Positions 37,001 to 50,079 of a stretch of 64,000 bases of DNA are shown here, one piece after another (position 1 is the first letter of the stretch; each line of letters opens with the position of its first letter). Both the position numbers and the translations under genes were made by a program. The DNA comes from Tetmemena sp. SeJ-2015 (Eukaryota; Ciliophora; Spirotrichea; Sporadotrichida; Oxytrichidae), in NCBI GenBank assembly GCA_027382625.1, contig JAJKFJ010020950.1:124001-188000 (forward strand). The letters run 5' to 3'. The notes below the pieces were generated by a model that did no database searches, was not told where the DNA came from, and worked only from the letters and a program-made list of their open reading frames with translations.

Positions 37001-39611
37001 TTGTTCAAGTCTTGAGAATTTTGAGATCCCAAAGAACTATCGACTCTTTCAAATATAGTTTTAATAAATATGATCATATTTAATTTCTCTTGGAATGAAA
37101 TCTTAAGTGGATCTTTAAAGCGAAGTTACTCCCTCATCATTATTAGCACCCCTTCCGACCAATATATCAAAGAGAGCGTTGACTTTATCTTAAAAGGAGA
37201 GATCTTTATTAACTCCTTGTGGGATAACCTGCTGCAGACTATTATCTAGGAGCATTTTCAATTAAAGAGCTTTTAGTTTCTGATCCTAAAGCTATTGCGT
37301 TTATTGTAAGGAGCCTGTCATCTCATTTTGTAAAGTTGATTCTTAGACCAAGGATCCTTAGGAGCTCCTATTAGGCTGAGGCACCGGCTCAGGGTTAGGT
37401 CCAAGTAAGTGAGAGTATAAATTCTCCAAGTGTAGGGTTTATGGCTATGGAATCGATTCCTAATGGCAAAGTGACTCATTCGTTTGTAAGCGAGCTTACT
37501 GTATCTTCTATTACTCTGCAATTTGACAAATTCAATATTTCGATATATGAATTGATAGTTTTTAAATACAAATTTGAGTAGTCTAGTTTAGTTGTTGTCT
37601 TCTCGCGAATGGGCTTTACACAAGAAATTCAAGTAATTTTTTTAATAAACTTTTGTGAGAAGGTTTCTTGAGCGAAGGACTGCAAGCATTAGGTAATTAA
37701 GGGTTGCTCTTTGTTTTTGGATTCGCTATAGGATGAGTAGCTTTATTCTGGCATATCATTTCTAGCATTCCACCGTATTTGTCTTTCACCAAAGTCCTGC
37801 AAGTGTCTCCTCCCCTTCCTTCTTCTCCTTAATTATAAACTACTTTGTTCTAATTCTTTGACAAGAGGGCTTTCTCACTATGCTTGTCTAAATGAAGATC
37901 TTGATTCAAAACTATCTTAGAAGAGTTGAGGTCTTAGTGCTAGCTCCAGGCCTGCTGCCGCTTATTATGAGTGTCTATCATGCTTGAATTTCGAGAGTCA
38001 GGATTCTAATTTTCTTTCAAGGGGAGGAAAACAGGCCTTGAGGGACTCTATTAAGTTGAGCTCCTGATTGAACTTTGAATGGATGGCTTTACATCGTACT
38101 ATAGAGTACTGCTGATAGTTCCAAGCTGACGGTTCTAGGCCTCTTTTATTAAGAGTTAAAAATTTATAGTAGATTAACAACTCTTTAAAGCTAGCAAACT
38201 CAAGTGCTTTGGAGCTCATTAAAGTTTCTTATGATTGAATGGGATTGAAGGAGGCAGTCTACTTAAAAAGACTTTCTCTCATCAAAACCTCTTGAATCTA
38301 TTTTTGCATCTAACCCAGTAGCTGAGTTTACATAGCCTGATATTAGGGTACCAATGCACATTAGTTCTACATTAGGTAACTCTAATCAATCGACTATCTA
38401 CTTTAGCTCTACTCAGGCAAAACAGGGGGTTGATTTTACTTAGCCTCTATGACTTTCTTAAGTTGCTGTTCGAGTTATTGGAATTGGAAGAGTATCTCAT
38501 TCAACTTATTCGACTCATTTTAGCTCTAGTTACTCGTTTGCATCGATGATCTGTTGAGAATTGAGGAATTATTGAGGGGACTCATTGAATTTTTCTAAGT
38601 CTAGCTTGCACTTGTATTCTGTTGGGAGTTTTTAAGAGATAGTTGCTTACTAAGTTAGCTCACTGCCTAATGAATGGAGAGTATGTCCTTTTTCATAGCC
38701 TCATCTGATTGGACAAAGCTTCTACTATTCTGCAAACTTTAATTCTAGCTACTCTGGCTCATAGTTTGACCTACAGAGGATCTTCTTTAGTGAGCCTTAG
38801 CTCTATTAGAGTTGTCTAAACCTGCATTACTGCTACTAGTTGATTGCTATTTCTTATTCGACTGAATCTTGGGATCAACAAACTAAGAGTGCTGCTTTCT
38901 GTTAACACCATTATTCATGGCAAGTAGTTTGAAAGGGCTGGGACTTTAGCTCTTGCTATTTTGTCTTGTAGAGTGAATGGATTTGTAAGTGCTCTCGCCT
39001 CCATTTAGTTGAGACTTTACTCTATTATGACTACCTTGTGCCTTTGATGTAGATGTCACTTTCTCCTTTGAAACTCTGTTATCGTTTTTATTCTAAACTG
39101 CTGCTTGTTGTTACCTCGAGGACTTTAACCTATTTTAACTGTTTGAGTAGCCGATTTCAATTTAATTAGGATTGAGCTGATCATAAATGTAGGAGCTGTT
39201 CACTGAGGTCTGCCCACCTAAGTAAGATCTGTCTGCACCTTCCCTTGCCCTCCTATCATTTTGAGCAACTTGAGGTTACCTTAGAGCAAAAGGGCTCTTA
39301 GGTTTTGAAGCATCAGCATTTCCTCTTTAAGTGAGGGCAGGCTTTTATCTTCCGGGAATTTACTGAAGTGCTTGAGCAGCCTTTTAATTCTGCACCTAGA
39401 TTGTCTATCTCAATCCAAACTAATTAGAGTCCTCCTAACTAGCCCTCATATTATAACTTCCTTGTGCTTTTGCATTCTACTGTGTGTAGTTCACTCCCTA
39501 TGGAGAGACGGCCTAACCATTTAATGAAGAGTGAATAAAAGAGCTGGAGTTCGTTCTTGCAGTCTGGCTGTTTGCTGTTGCTGAGATTTAAGAGTTAACG
39601 TGCCTCATCAT
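34068..39611 (-). CDS. very long S/Q/N-rich protein with C-terminal paired CxxC motif
   Basis: ATG at 39611 on the reverse strand (MMRHVNSQISATANSQTART) opens an uninterrupted 538-codon frame to 37998 with many TAA/TAG Gln codons. The frame then shifts near 38010, without an obvious pointer, into another long frame with RNSSMIDTHNKRQQAW. Further blocks follow: KVNALFDILVGRGANNDEGV (about 37150), a coiled coil MAERNGEKNPQQLRREQLEM (about 34860), and the C-terminus with CSSC, RHRFYGREYSEELDFLIHSH and CEVC just before TGA at 34068-34070. The two CxxC pairs could bind zinc. Several AT-rich interruptions lie between 35000 and 37000. It may be one gene or two; the shared composition and continuity favour one. 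No known family was recognised. Confidence 0.55.
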
Positions 39612-39896
39612 TTAAGTAAGTCTCTCTTAATTAAGCTTTAATATTTATTTGTTAGAGTGTGAAAGCGGATATTATTTTTACTCTCTTCCTTCACAACCTA
39701 TTTTAATTTATTGCTGTTGTTGTTATCCCAATTTAAATTTAACGATCACTTGAAGAAAAAAGTTAAGCATTTTTATCTCATTATCTCAAGTGTAATAGTG
39801 ATGATGAGATCTTCATTGTTTGTTGTGATTTAAATGCAATAAGGAGCGATAGGAGTTAAATTTATAAATTACAAGAACAGTAAGAACTCTTTAAAC

Positions 39897-42800
39897 ATGG
39901 ACAACAGCAACAACGACTTATCACAGCAGCAAGATCTTCCAGACTAGACTCTCTCAACCACGCAATTCATTCAGCAAATATACATCGATGATCGAAACAC
40001 TGACTTCATAGACCTATCAGGACAGTAAGTAGAGGAATTTAAGATGCAATAACTTATAAGAGTGAGAATTAAGCAATAATTATGAAATTTATGGATGGGT
40101 TTTTACTTCATGGTTATGTAAACCTAGAGAAAATATAAAGCCCTCTTCTATAAGCATATCTTATACTCTTCACTCTTATAAATCAAGTTTGGCTTTTAAT
40201 AGCCTCTCATTACCATTTAAAAAGCAAAGCACTAAGCTTCTTATAGGGAGATCCATGACTTTGGGCAAGTTTATGAGCTGTTAAGTCAGTTTCCGAATTT
40301 AAAGGAGTTGAATTTGAGCGATAACGAGCTAACTGAGCTACCTTAAGATCTCTCCCAGCTTCGAATGCTAGGAAACCTCAATCTTCAACAGCAATCAATT
40401 CGACGATGTAAGTTCAATATATTCTGCCTACCTGCCTGCTTTTTGTGTATTCTAATTTCTATTTCTAGTTCTAAGCTACAGTTTACGCTCTAAGGACATT
40501 GCCAAACTTGAAAAGCCTTTTCATAAACCTTCATTAAGAAGATCAAGTAGATCTAATCATGAGGACACTTTCAGAGCTTGAGTTTTTGAATGGACTCAAG
40601 GTGGAAAGAGAAATCCTGGAAGAGGAAGCCGAGTATGAAGATGAAGATCCTTCAGTGAGACAAAGCAACTCTCCAGTTTAACATCGCATTATTTCTCCCT
40701 ATAATGCATTAATGCTTTGATTTCAGTTAAGGAGCAGCCTAGTCAGGAAGACATGGAGGATGATGACTATAACTAGGATCAGCAGTAGCAGCATTAGAGG
40801 CACACAGATCGCAGCTAGAGTGACACACATTCTCAATTGCCTTTGCAGTAGCAGCACTCACATCAATAGATGAACGCAGCAAGTTCAGCTGCTTCTCTCG
40901 AAGCTAACAGAGAAAGCATGCTTGACATGGATCCAGAGGACTTGGAGCAAATAGCACTCATTTATGATAACATCCGCCAGCTGAGGAGGAGCGGATCAGC
41001 CATGAAAGGAAACTATATTAAATATGGAATTGATATCATGCATTAATTTAGGAAACAGTGATAGAGAGCTGGCTAATGATTTCGACTAGCACCTTAAGAG
41101 AACTATGAACCAGCTCTCGAATGACATCAAGCGATCTAACTCAACTCAAAACCCTCAGCTCAAAGCAGTTCATGTTATCATTTTAATATCCATCATTAAT
41201 TTAAATACATTATCAGAGCAAAGAAGTAGCTAATGGAGATAGTTATTCATAAGACTTAGGAATATTTCCAGCGTGCAGGAGTTCCCCTAGCTGCCCAAAT
41301 CATATTAGACATCTCTAAATAGTATGGGGGTCTAATTGATCAGTCCACTTTTGCTTTGACCCAAACCTCGCAGCAACTTTAGCAGGCCCTGCAAAACTAG
41401 ATGATAAACCAACAGTAACAAAATAAGTCTAGCTCGAATGGATGTTAAATAAGTTTAATTATTCTGCAATCTTCTGAGGATAAGACTAATATTATTTGAT
41501 GTATCAATCAGCTCTTTTCTTGTATTTAAATGGAGAGGAATCTTAAATCTTGAGGCGCTTGGTACAAGAGAAGGATCAAAACTTAGTGGATATGACGAGA
41601 GAAGCAGAGAGATTGAGTCAAGAACTGCTCTCCCAAATTGAATAGAACGATCTTGCTCAAAAGAATTCTGGTATGTTGCAGAAATAAGCAGAGTAGCTGA
41701 GACTGAGAGTGCAGTAACTAGAGGCAGACAATAAGATTTTACAACAGCAGTAGCAATAGCTCCTGAGATAGTAGAGAGAATAAAAGGGTGTCATGCAAAC
41801 ATCCCTTAGTGAAAATCAAGACCCAGGTATGAATTCTGCTAACAGGAATGAATATTTTATAAATCAAAGTTTGCTCTAAATTTGAATGGAGCTGGTTATG
41901 GAAATAAGTCTCAACTTCGATCTTAAGCTCCTTTTTAAATTTTAACTAGAGAGTAGAATATTTTTTAGCTCCTAATTCTCAGAGACCAGTAACAGCAAAT
42001 CCCAGCGCTTCAAATCGTTAGAATCAGCAAGCAGTGGGAGTTTCAACCTCCTAAAGCTTTGCAAAATCTAAAAAACTAGCAGGTCCAATTGGAGTTACTC
42101 AACAGCGTGCCTTGACTTTAAAGCAGTTGAAGGACACAATCACTGACATGTATACCTAGAAAGTAAAGTTCGACAAGAAGTGTGAGGAGAATAAGATGCC
42201 AAGAGAGACTATGGAGCAATACATGTATACTTACTGAATCAGAAGTACGGACTTAAGAATCTGATCATTGAGTGGGCTGCTGCAATCATAAACGGTATCA
42301 AGTCTTACCTGAGGGAGGACCATGATGTGGCTCTCTTTGGCAAGATCCTGAAAAACGAGTGCGATGAGGAGTTCCGCTTCATCTAAATGCATGTTAAGGA
42401 CACCCTTCTCTCACTTCTTAAAGTGCTGCTGAAGGATAAGAATCCATTCAAAGCGGAGACTGACATAGGGCGCATGCTTGAGTAGATTTAGAATGGGCCC
42501 ATGGAAGAATGGATGTGGAAAAAGATCATAGAGAAGATGTATGATCCCAAGGACTCAGAGGAACTGGAGCGCAGACTTCATTTACTGCAAGAGGAGAAAC
42601 GTTCTCAGTCAAGCATGAGGGCCAAAGGAATGAACTTGCCAACAGGTAATGTTGCTCAAATTTATGATGAGCCTTAATATGAATTGTCTTGTCAATTGAA
42701 TTTTTAAATCCAGGCAAACATGCTTGCTGGGAATAGGAAAATGACTAGAGAGGAGTTGGCTATGCTTTAGTAAGCACAGAATGGCGAGAAACTGAACTAT

Positions 42801-43384
42801 CACGATTTCTAAAAGACTATCTTGGATTTCCAGTTGCAGGAACATGAGAAGTTTTTGTTCCGCTTCACCCAGATTTTCAAGGAATGCGACTAAGACAATA
42901 ATGGAATTATCAACGAGCAGCAGTTCAGACAACTCCTCAGCTCCATGCAAGTTGTTGAAAGGGAAGATAGAATTTAATGAATTCATTCCTTAAAGTATTT
43001 TTGTTGAAGATGAAATGCAATATCTGCTGTAACTAGTTGATCCCTACAACAACTAGAGAATGACCTTCAGTGAGATAGTTCATCTGCTTATTTAATCTTT
43101 ATATATATATAGATATCCATATGCTGAGCTCTCACATGGTGCCAGTGGATGAGCAGAATCCTACTCAAACGATTCCTCTGCTTGAGAAGTTTGTGAACAA
43201 ATAAGGAGTGAACTTCGATGAGGTAGAGTTGGAAATGCACCAGCAGCAAGATCAAGAGGAGCAGATGGCTATGGCCTCAGCCTCTCATCCTTAAAATCAG
43301 CTGCCCAATTTTTACCAACAGTAGCAGTAGTAGCAGCAATAGGACTATTTAAATGATAACAGCGAAGGGGACATCAACTATTGA
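39897..43384 (+). CDS. leucine-rich repeat, coiled-coil and EF-hand protein
   Basis: ATG at 39897 (MDNSNNDLSQQQDLPDQTLS), TGA at 43382-43384. Domain order: LRR near the start (LLSQFPNLKELNLSDNELTE, then YALRTLPNLKSLFINL), acidic and Q-rich linker, coiled coil (QEKDQNLVDMTREAERLSQE; LRLRVQQLEADNKILQQQQQ), then a helical block KYGLKNLIIEWAAAIINGIK with FGKILKNECDEEFRFIQ, and a C-terminal EF-hand whose loop is DQDNNGIINEQQ, followed by a weaker hand (DPYNNQRMTFSE). It ends in a poly-Gln tract encoded by TAG and CAG. Introns and IESs break it at about 40027-40210, 40410-40470, 41010-41050, 41440-41530, 41830-41960 and 43089-43125. The combination suggests a cytoskeletal or ciliary calcium-responsive protein; that is inference. 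It is divergent from the gene to its left (285 bp). Confidence 0.65.
43089..43125 (+). other. IES, pointer TGCT
   Basis: 37-bp insert with a TATATATATATA core between TGCT at 43085-43088 and 43122-43125. Removal joins MTFSEIVHL to LSSHMVPVDEQN in frame. Confidence 0.75.
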
Positions 43385-43559
43385 ACATTATGAAGAGAAA
43401 AGGAAAGTAGAGGGAGGCAAAGGAATCTAAACTCTCAAAACTTATTATGAAATGAAGTTAGTGAATAAAGAAGATTATCACTATAAATGAACACACACAT
43501 GCACACAAACAATTTTGAATTATAAATTGTCATCTACTTGCACTGTTGAGATTTTGAAA

Positions 43560-46070
43560 TGAGTAGAGCTTAATTTTTATATGTCTTTGGTCAAAGTAAG
43601 TGATTATTCTTGTGTTTGAAAACATTTTCTGTAGTTGAGCAATCAAAGAAGAAAAATATTGTGAAGCAGACATTTGACAGGAAATTGGGACTGGACATCC
43701 CCAAGAAGATAATTAATATGCTATATTAATATTCCATAGTATAATTTAAATCGTTGATAATGACCCACAAAGTGTACCAGCCCAAAAAGATTCACTTCCT
43801 CTTAGATGATGACGACTAAGTGGTGGGAGTTGAACAAGGCACAGCTCCTCCTCCTTTCATGTTGAATCATAACCCAATCTAAAACCTAAAGTCTAAGACT
43901 TAAGTCAATTCTCTTACTAGAACTTAATGGTATTCAGGGCAACCGTAAAACCCCTAAGCTCAAAATACCTAAGCTTTTAGAAAGCAATAAGAAAATCAAA
44001 GCAGAAGATAACCCACACATCCTTTGGATAGTAAAAAGTTTACATCGAGTCGCCTAATTTCAAATTCAAACAGTAGTATGAGCCCAATGAAGAAAGCGGG
44101 AATTAGGAGCTTTAAGCGTTTTCTTTTGATGAACACAAAGTGAAGGGGAAAGTTGCACTCTAAGGAACTTAGGATAGGGGCATTATAATCAATCGAGATA
44201 ATTAGAAATAAGGATTTCAGTCAAGATTTGAGGGCGAAAGGATCCTCAATTTTAAAGATATGCGAGGAGAGGCTGATAACCATATTCACAACCACGAATT
44301 GTTGAATGAGGAATTTACTACAGTCTAACCGACAGACAAATATTTTTTAAGGAATAGATATTAATTTTTCTCGTTTATTTTAAAGACCAATAGAACAGTC
44401 CCTTTTAGTTGTCTGAGCCAGCTGAAAGAATCTTCGACTTTGGGTAATTCAGATAGTCAGAAGCTTACGGGCAGCTGAGTTCCTAAACCTCTATGTTGAG
44501 CCCAATCTTCACAGGCGGCTACAATACTCAGTCATTTCAGACACCTTTAAACCAAGAATATATATGTATATATACATACACGCACACACACACAAAATAC
44601 ACGTATCTCAATATCAAAGACGTATTTGTTTTAATAAGAAGTAGTAATAGACATGAAGCGAGTGCAAGTTTTAGTAGCTGCAGGACTTGGGAGTGCACTT
44701 GAGCAAGAATAACAAGACCTATAAGAAGCTGAACACCAAATACAAAAATGACTTGCTCAATTATCAACAGTTCAAGCAGCAACTACTCTCAGCCAAAGTT
44801 GGAGGAGGGCTGGATTAAGAGAAGTAATTTCAGATCAATGAGGATATAGCACAGCCAGTTGGAAATAAAGATTTAATTAAGCAAATAAATGTTCTCATTT
44901 TTAAATTGGAAGCGTTGATCCTTACATCTTGGATCCACCTGACGAGGACACAAATTAGGTGCCCCCGAAAGTAGACCACTCTGAAGGATTAACTTTAGAA
45001 AAGAATAATTAACTCAGGCGAATTGAGTTGAATAAAAATGAAGACAAGTTGATAAATGAAGGAGAATTAATTCCTGATAATAATGATTGTAAGGGGTGTG
45101 AATGAATTTCACATTTAATCATTTCTCATTTTTATTGGCAACCTCTTTTCTAACTTACTAAAGTTTAATTAAAAAGATTAACAAAATTCCATCGAATTAT
45201 TACAATCCCATAAATTATGGACGAAACTTAAAATAGCCTCATCTTAGTTTTCCTAAGGGATTAATTTAAGAATCGAGTTATCATAACTTAGACGACAAAG
45301 AGACAGGAAAGTTGAAGCTGAGTGACCTTAATCAGAATTAAGAAAAGGAAATTAGGATGAGGGATAGCCCAAACTAAAGTAGGACAATATCTGAGGTTAG
45401 GTTCAAAATCAAGAATTAGAAGTATGTCTCCAAAATTATCTAGAAGAGAGACGATATCATTTACAAGACTTTCCTTGAAGGCAAAGCAAAATCTAAGAGC
45501 AATCGGGTCCAGGCTGATTCTTAAAAGAAGTCTCAATTCAATGGAGGGTTAAAGTTGTAGGAATCAAATTAGGCTCAGAATTAATAATGGAAAGCTTTCC
45601 AAAATAAAAAGACAAGCCTCCAAATGTACTTACTCTAGACTTTTGATAATGAGCCAGCTAAGCCTGAGCTTCAGAAATAGTTTTTCAGTGGGAGATCATA
45701 AAGCATTTTCGGCTCCTAAAAATAAACTCCTATCAATAATCTCAAGCACAGAAGATTAAATATGATATAACTTATTTTAAATAAAATGTTATAGAAGTGT
45801 AATAAGTACTATAACAAATGACTTAGAGTCAAGAAAGGCTTTGTACACCATTTAAAACGGAAATTCATCAGCTGCTACAATCAATTAGCATTCTTAAAAT
45901 TAGATCAGCAGAGAGAAGGGAGTTTTAATTGGGAGTACCTCAGCTCATAGCTTGCTTTTGAGATAGAAGGAGCCCTCTTATTCAAAATCAAATCTCAAAA
46001 ATGTCAGAGAGGCAGCTAATCTTAAGTTTAGCTTCCTTAGATAAATGAGAGATTAGATAAGATGAGGTTG
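43560..46070 (+). CDS. unrecognised S/Q/N-rich basic protein
   Basis: Begins near 43560 (MSRAQFLYVFGQ). Successive + strand blocks read openly with TAA/TAG as Gln: KKIINMLYQYS and VYQPKKIHFLLDDDDQVVGV near 43780; HKVKGKVALQGTQDRGIIIN near 44140; QLSEPAERIFDFGQFRQSEA near 44420; LQDLGVHLSKNNKTYKKLNT near 44680; DPYILDPPDEDTNQVPPKVD near 44920; ETGKLKLSDLNQNQEKEIRM near 45310; and EKGVLIGSTSAHSLLLRQKE near 45920, with TGA at about 46068. The blocks are separated by AT-rich stretches, one of which carries a TA/CA microsatellite (44555-44600). No domain was recognised. Confidence 0.5.
44555..44600. repeat. TA/CA microsatellite inside a gene interruption
   Basis: Mixed (TATA/TACA/CACA) dinucleotide run between two coding blocks of the surrounding gene. 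It is probably part of an IES or intron. Confidence 0.7.
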
Positions 46071-46135
46071 TGAGAATGACTATTTTATTTTCTAAACTCT
46101 TAATTTGCTATCTTAAATTTTACCAAACATCTCTA

Positions 46136-46166
46136 TTGCTTTCTAATGCTTTCTAATGCTTTCAAT
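46136..46166. repeat. three tandem copies of a TGCTTTCTAA unit
   Basis: A 10-bp unit is repeated about three times in the short gap between two convergent genes. No function is apparent. Confidence 0.6.
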
Positions 46167-46346
46167 AGTTGAAAGTTACAGTTTTTACCTTTAAGAATGT
46201 AAAGGTGATCATTTAATTAGCTTAGATGAGGCCTCTGAAGAATAGTCTTTGAGAATTAAGGTTGGCTGTGCAGAAAGTGCTTCTGGGTGCGTAAACTATC
46301 TTTTATTAGAACTCGACTCTCCTGTTTACCACCATCTGTCTCAATT

Positions 46347-48720
46347 TCATATAACTATCATCGTAAAACTTTGGCTGAAATTAAACAAACCTTTAAAGAT
46401 CTTAAACGAAATTTACATCATTATAAGGGATGGAATTAGATGATTTAAATTTTAAAGCTGATTCTTGAGTGCTTCTTCGTGAGTCAGGCATATCTTATTG
46501 TATTTTCCGAAGAAGTAGAACACATAATATGATTTCACATACTCTTTTGCCATAAATATATTGCTTATTCTATATAAATCCATATTATTATGAGAGAGTG
46601 AAACTAAATACGTCTCTCTTTTTTTAAAAGTAGAGTTAATCGTTGATGCGTTGCTCTAGCTCTACAAGTACTGTTTTGAGCTGAGGGTTATTCTTGACTA
46701 TCAAATTTCTGGCCTGCAGGATATACTCCATCTCTCTGCTTGGCTTGTAGCTCACCTGATCCACTTTAGGCAGCAGAGAAAGCCACCCGCTTTCTGACCC
46801 ATACCCACTCTCAGCCAGAGCCACAAAGATCACCTTGAACAGCTCTAACTCCATGAACTATTTTATAGCGAATTCCTTCAACTCGTCCCAGATAGCAAAA
46901 CTTTCATGATTCAAAGCAAGTATTGTATTATATAATTAGTGAGAGAAAATATAATGAGCAGTTATTCCAGTCCTCTTCAAAGTATCCAACACACGCATTA
47001 CTCTATAAGTCGGAGGAGAGGTCTTCGTGTTACTTAATAAGAATATATAACTGAAGAGACTATGATCAAGAATAATATATTGATGGTGTTTCCTATATCT
47101 AAGAAAACGCTCAACTAAAATAGGATGATTAAGAACAGGTATCAAGGGGAGTATCAATAACAAATGATTCATATTTTACACAAATAAATTCTCTGTTATT
47201 ATTTCCTTACTTGGGCAGTTAGATTTTACAAATTCTCTGGGCTTTTATTTCTCAAGTAAGCGGCTTCATACATGTCCAACTGTAACTTTTACTAATCTCT
47301 GTTTGAGTATTTAATTTTATTAAGCTCAACTGCTTCAGTAAATTATAAATACTTGACCTATAAAAATTCAGTCTCTTCCAGAATTTGAGACACCTCAGAA
47401 CTCTCTAGTCCCATTTTTTCAAGTTCCCTCTTTTTCAAGTTCTGTGTTGCACTTGAGCCTCCTTCTCCTTCTTGTTGAGCGATACTCAATTTGAATAGCT
47501 CAGTTGTCCTCAGCTTAATCTAGGTTTCCAGCTCTAGAATGAAGATATAAACTAAAGTTTTTCTTACCTGGAGAGAGGTTGAACTTCTCAACTATTTTGA
47601 GTATTTCCACGGGTGAATAGCCCGCATTTAGAACGTTGTCACAGTACTTTGATAAGTTGCTTTCCAAGTAGTCCTTGAACTCCTGAGGCACTTGCAACTC
47701 TAGCTCTGAATTTACCACTGGCTCCAGCGAGCCGATAACTAGAATTATAATATCTCACACACATGTACACAAACAAACAAGCAAATAAAAGACTTGTTAT
47801 AAAACCTCATATAAAAAAGGTAAAAAACTTTGTATATGAGAGCATTTTTTCTTATCTGATAACTATAGTAGAGAAATCTAAGATGGAGAATTTCTCTTTT
47901 TGCGCAGCGAAGTTTGAAAAAATCTTATTAAGTAGATTAAAGTCTTCAGAATCTTATTTATTCAACTAGCTGATTTTAGTTTGAGTGAAACAAGCCTTCA
48001 CATACTCTTTGATTATAAAGTAATGTGTAAATATAAAACCTAACATTATTACTTTTTAATGATGAAGCTGATTTATTCGAAAGATCGCTGTTTGTTCTCG
48101 ACTGCGATCAAGATCTTTTTGAATTTTGGCTCTTCTCTCTGAATAATACCTACTATGTCCTCATAGTAATTTAGGCTATTTGAAATAAAAATTTTGCTAC
48201 ATATTTTGTCCTCTTGCATTGTCTGAAACTCCTCTGGAAGGTTATTAAGATGATAAAATATTTGAAACTAATTAACTTTCTTCTATCTTTAGTTTTTTAT
48301 TAAGAGAAGACAAGAAATGCTGGAATCCAGTTATATTCTAGAACTCAATTTGATCACGCACTTGCCCGTATCTCTGCGAAAGCTAGTCAATGATCTCTCT
48401 ATAGCGGATAGAATTTTCATTGAAGCCCAATCTTGTAATAAGTTTGCAGGATTGACTCAGCTGCCCACAATTCATACTTGAAGCATTCCTGCTCAATATC
48501 AATATCAGTTTATCATAGATAGATTCAAGTGTATGTGTTTATAATTAATGCATGTATATATGATACATTAAAGAGAATCAGATAAAATAAATTGACAGTT
48601 TTGGGTAAGCGGTGAGATCCAAGCACTTTCTAAGTTGTTGAACCCTCAGAATAATTTATAGGCAGCTCAAAAAGTAGCTTATCTGCTTCATGTCCAACTC
48701 TTTAAATTTCCATGATATAT
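46347..48720 (-). CDS. helical protein, possibly a FASTK-like or other helical-repeat protein
   Basis: Reverse-strand blocks in order: KELDMKQISYFLSCLQIILR (about 48700), LESIYDKLILILSRNASSMN then CKLITRLGFNENSIRYREII (about 48400-48520), QFQNITGFQHFLSSL, a basic segment SRYYSERRAKIQKDLDRSRE (about 48100), VPQEFKDYLESNLSKYCDNV (about 47680), an acidic segment near 47400, LDMYEAAYLRNKSPENL (about 47270), IWDELKEFAIKQFMELELFK (about 46860), and FMAKEYVKSYYVFYFFGKYN (about 46540). The helical units with spaced Leu and the RLGF/DLTAYPK style recall FAST-kinase-type or other mitochondrial helical-repeat proteins, but this is a weak impression. The stop is taken as TGA at 46347-46349 and may be misplaced by an IES. 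Confidence 0.45.
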
Positions 48721-48999
48721 AATAGTTTAGTATTTTGGTGTGTGACTCTTAGGTATTGACAAGATGGGTTATGACATTTTCACTCGAATTGAGCTAAGCT
48801 TTAGGCATCTGTTGATCATTAAATTACGAGCTTTGCACTTTGTTTCAAAAAGAAAAGGAGGAGGGGCCTTTCCTAGTCATCCACTTTGGTTAGGAAACAA
48901 TGAAAAATATATTTTGCCTAAAATAAGCCAAAAATGCCAATTCATTCATCAAAATTTAAATTCAGAAGATTCATCTTCTTCATATTCCTTATTTTAGAG

Positions 49000-50060
49000 A
49001 AATGGCTATAAAGTTTTAGAACATATCTTCCTGAAAACTTTACCTTTAAGGTGGACTTATAGAAAGTTAACTTTATTTTTTTGAAGATTAGAGCAAATTT
49101 GCATTGAAAACCAACTAAAATGATGATGTATAAAAGCCATATAGAAAGATAGATAACTTTTTTTTCAAAAAAAAGTTTAAAGTAATTAAATTAAAGATTG
49201 AGTTTATTAAATACAAAATATTTGAAAGAGAAAGAAAGAATAAAATCACTTTGTAACATGATTATATTGACAAAAAATTTTGTAAAAAAAAAGAGAAAAT
49301 ATATTTTAAAATCATTTGTATTTATTGGGAGTTCTAAAGTAAGAAATGTATTCTCTTAAAAATAACGTTAAATATCTATGAGTTAATTGTTACATAAGAT
49401 TAACTAAACTCATAAGAATAAAAGTATTGAATTTATTTTAATTTATATTTTAATTCCTATATAATTAATATTTTTTGCAAAATAAAATTTCTTCCAAGCC
49501 TCCCTAAATTCTTTAAATAGAGAATGTGAAGATAATGAACCCTCTGAATTTAATTTTTTTAAAAATTAATTGATATTTTTGGCAGAATTTAGGCAAGATA
49601 GTTATTTTTTATATTTTAATTGGAAAAATTGGATGACGAGGAAAGCCCCCTGAAAAAGGAAATAATTTATATTTTATACTTTAAATAAGTATTTTTAATT
49701 TATTAGCTTTAGAACAATTGCTTTTATAAAGTTAAAATATTCTAGTTTGTTTTGATAAACTGCTTCAATTATCTTAAGATGCAAATGCAGAAGACTAGGG
49801 CTTAGTAGGTAATCTTCCATTGATCTGATATTATAGCATAAATTATTTGTTTAATAAGATGATGTGCTTAGATTATAAAAGAATTGTTTACAATTGCCAT
49901 TTATTTAGGTTCGTTTAAATTCCTTATTTTTAAAATTAAGGCTAAGAATTTAAATATAAATTTTACTACGAAGTATTTTTTCGATAAATCTCTTCTTTAC
50001 AAATGAAATCAATTTTTTAATAAATATTAATTTGTAATTGCTTTACGTTTCCCAAAATAT
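49000..50060. other. AT-rich, probably germline-limited DNA
   Basis: More than 1 kb with A/T runs and low G+C, distinctly unlike the coding blocks. A reverse-strand frame stays open from about 50060 to 49402 if only TGA stops, with the stretch SMEDYLLSPSLLHLHLKIIE, but in such AT-rich DNA a frame of about 220 codons is only mildly surprising. I see no convincing gene, transposon or RNA here. Confidence 0.5.
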
Positions 50061-50079
50061 GTTAAATAAATTGCTATTA

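Noticed and set aside
46249..46443. Forward 64-codon frame starting MRIKVGCAESAS
   Set aside because: It overlaps the end of the reverse-strand helical-protein gene, where the reverse frame reads more convincingly, and has no other support.
48764..48997. Forward 77-codon frame starting MGYDIFTRIELS
   Set aside because: It stands alone next to the start of a reverse-strand gene, ends in AT-rich DNA, and shows no domain; it could be real but cannot be supported.
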